This document shows, piece by piece, positions 6,321 through 6,505 of a stretch of DNA of 6,505 nucleotides (its first letter is position 1; the number at the start of each line of letters is the position of its first letter). Under the pieces are notes generated by a model that did not search any database, was not told the DNA's origin, and saw only the letters and a list, made by a program, of their open reading frames with translations. A program made the translations under genes and the position numbers. Source of the stretch: NIOZ-UU13 sp964444135 (GTDB taxonomy: Bacteria > Planctomycetota > Phycisphaerae > Sedimentisphaerales > Anaerobacaceae); the NCBI GenBank assembly GCA_964444135.1, contig CAYUFX010000179.1, forward strand, positions 1-6,505, given 5' to 3'.

Positions 6321-6350
6321 GCTCCGGCAACACACCAAAGCAACTGGCTG
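6321..6350 (-). promoter_or_regulatory. Conserved leader element of gene C (7-bp stem, UGUGUUG loop)
   Basis: On the minus strand GCTTTGG (6341-6335) pairs with CCGGAGC (6327-6321) across the loop TGTGTTG, preceded by CAGCCAGTT. Aligned to the gene B block, 24 of 30 columns are identical. The differences inside the stem keep it paired (T-G to C-G, and two T-A to T-G). The sequence between this block and the Shine-Dalgarno is not conserved, so the block stands out. Confidence 0.55.
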
Positions 6351-6505
6351 TAATTTTCTTTTATTAGACTAAACATCTTGATTCAAAATGGTTTCTGGTC
6401 CTAATGCTACCTCCTTCCTTCAAAACCCAAGTATTAATTATTGATTGAAATGGAAAGTTTTCCTCTCACCAAGCACAAAGCTCTTATTTAAGACTATATG
6501 CTTCA

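Noticed and set aside
6278..6376. Upstream in-frame ATG for gene C at 6376
   Set aside because: It would translate the conserved leader hairpin and the Shine-Dalgarno and place 33 residues before a complete signal peptide. AGGAGGA before 6277 decides the later start.
6409..6416. Perfect Shine-Dalgarno-like AAGGAGGT on the minus strand upstream of gene C
   Set aside because: No ATG, GTG or TTG lies at a usable distance; the nearest ATT is 3 nt away and opens only 13 codons. Treated as chance or a gene remnant.
6351..6505. Promoter search upstream of gene C
   Set aside because: The region is AT-rich, and TTGAAT with a TAATAA-like box is spaced only about 14 nt apart. Nothing convincing; no gene seen here.

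Overview
The window holds three genes for exported, multidomain, non-enzymatic-looking surface or secreted proteins and no housekeeping gene, RNA gene, CRISPR array or transposase. The domain vocabulary is that of the Planctomycetes class Phycisphaerae (Sedimentisphaerales-type, often seen in anaerobic or sediment metagenomes): GLUG repeats ending in a dockerin-like tail, LamG plus fibronectin-III-like modules with the phrase TYYWRVDE, and a C-terminal module ending in FFDDIRLY or YFDDIRLY. Base composition looks near 50% GC by eye. The assignment is an inference from protein style, not from a marker gene.

Layout. Gene A (51-1367, plus) is a GLUG-repeat protein with a dockerin-like C-terminus. 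A dispersed-type hairpin repeat is built into the coding sequence just before its signal peptide. Gene A converges on gene B across a 242-base gap that holds a strong 12-bp hairpin, probably a bidirectional terminator, and a palindromic repeat element. Gene B (1610-3790, minus) is LamG + three Fn3-like modules + C-terminal module. Gene C (4094-6277, minus), directly upstream of B in the same direction, is CBM9-like + one Fn3-like module + the same C-terminal module, which is split by an inserted lectin-like domain. The last 155 bases after gene C's leader (6351-6505) show no gene.

B and C look like two versions of one expression cassette. Each has a strong Shine-Dalgarno 6 nt from ATG and an AU-rich hairpin upstream of it. 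Farther out, each has a conserved block of about 30 nt (24 of 30 columns identical) that folds as a 7-bp stem with a 7-nt loop. Each also has a related palindromic element after its stop codon. The N-terminal sugar-binding domains are unrelated while the C-terminal modules are homologous, which suggests domain shuffling on a shared scaffold. The leader element is the best candidate here for something undescribed; the coding content itself is typical of accessory surface-protein expansions. A role in binding polysaccharides outside the cell is inferred from the domain families; no catalytic domain is visible.
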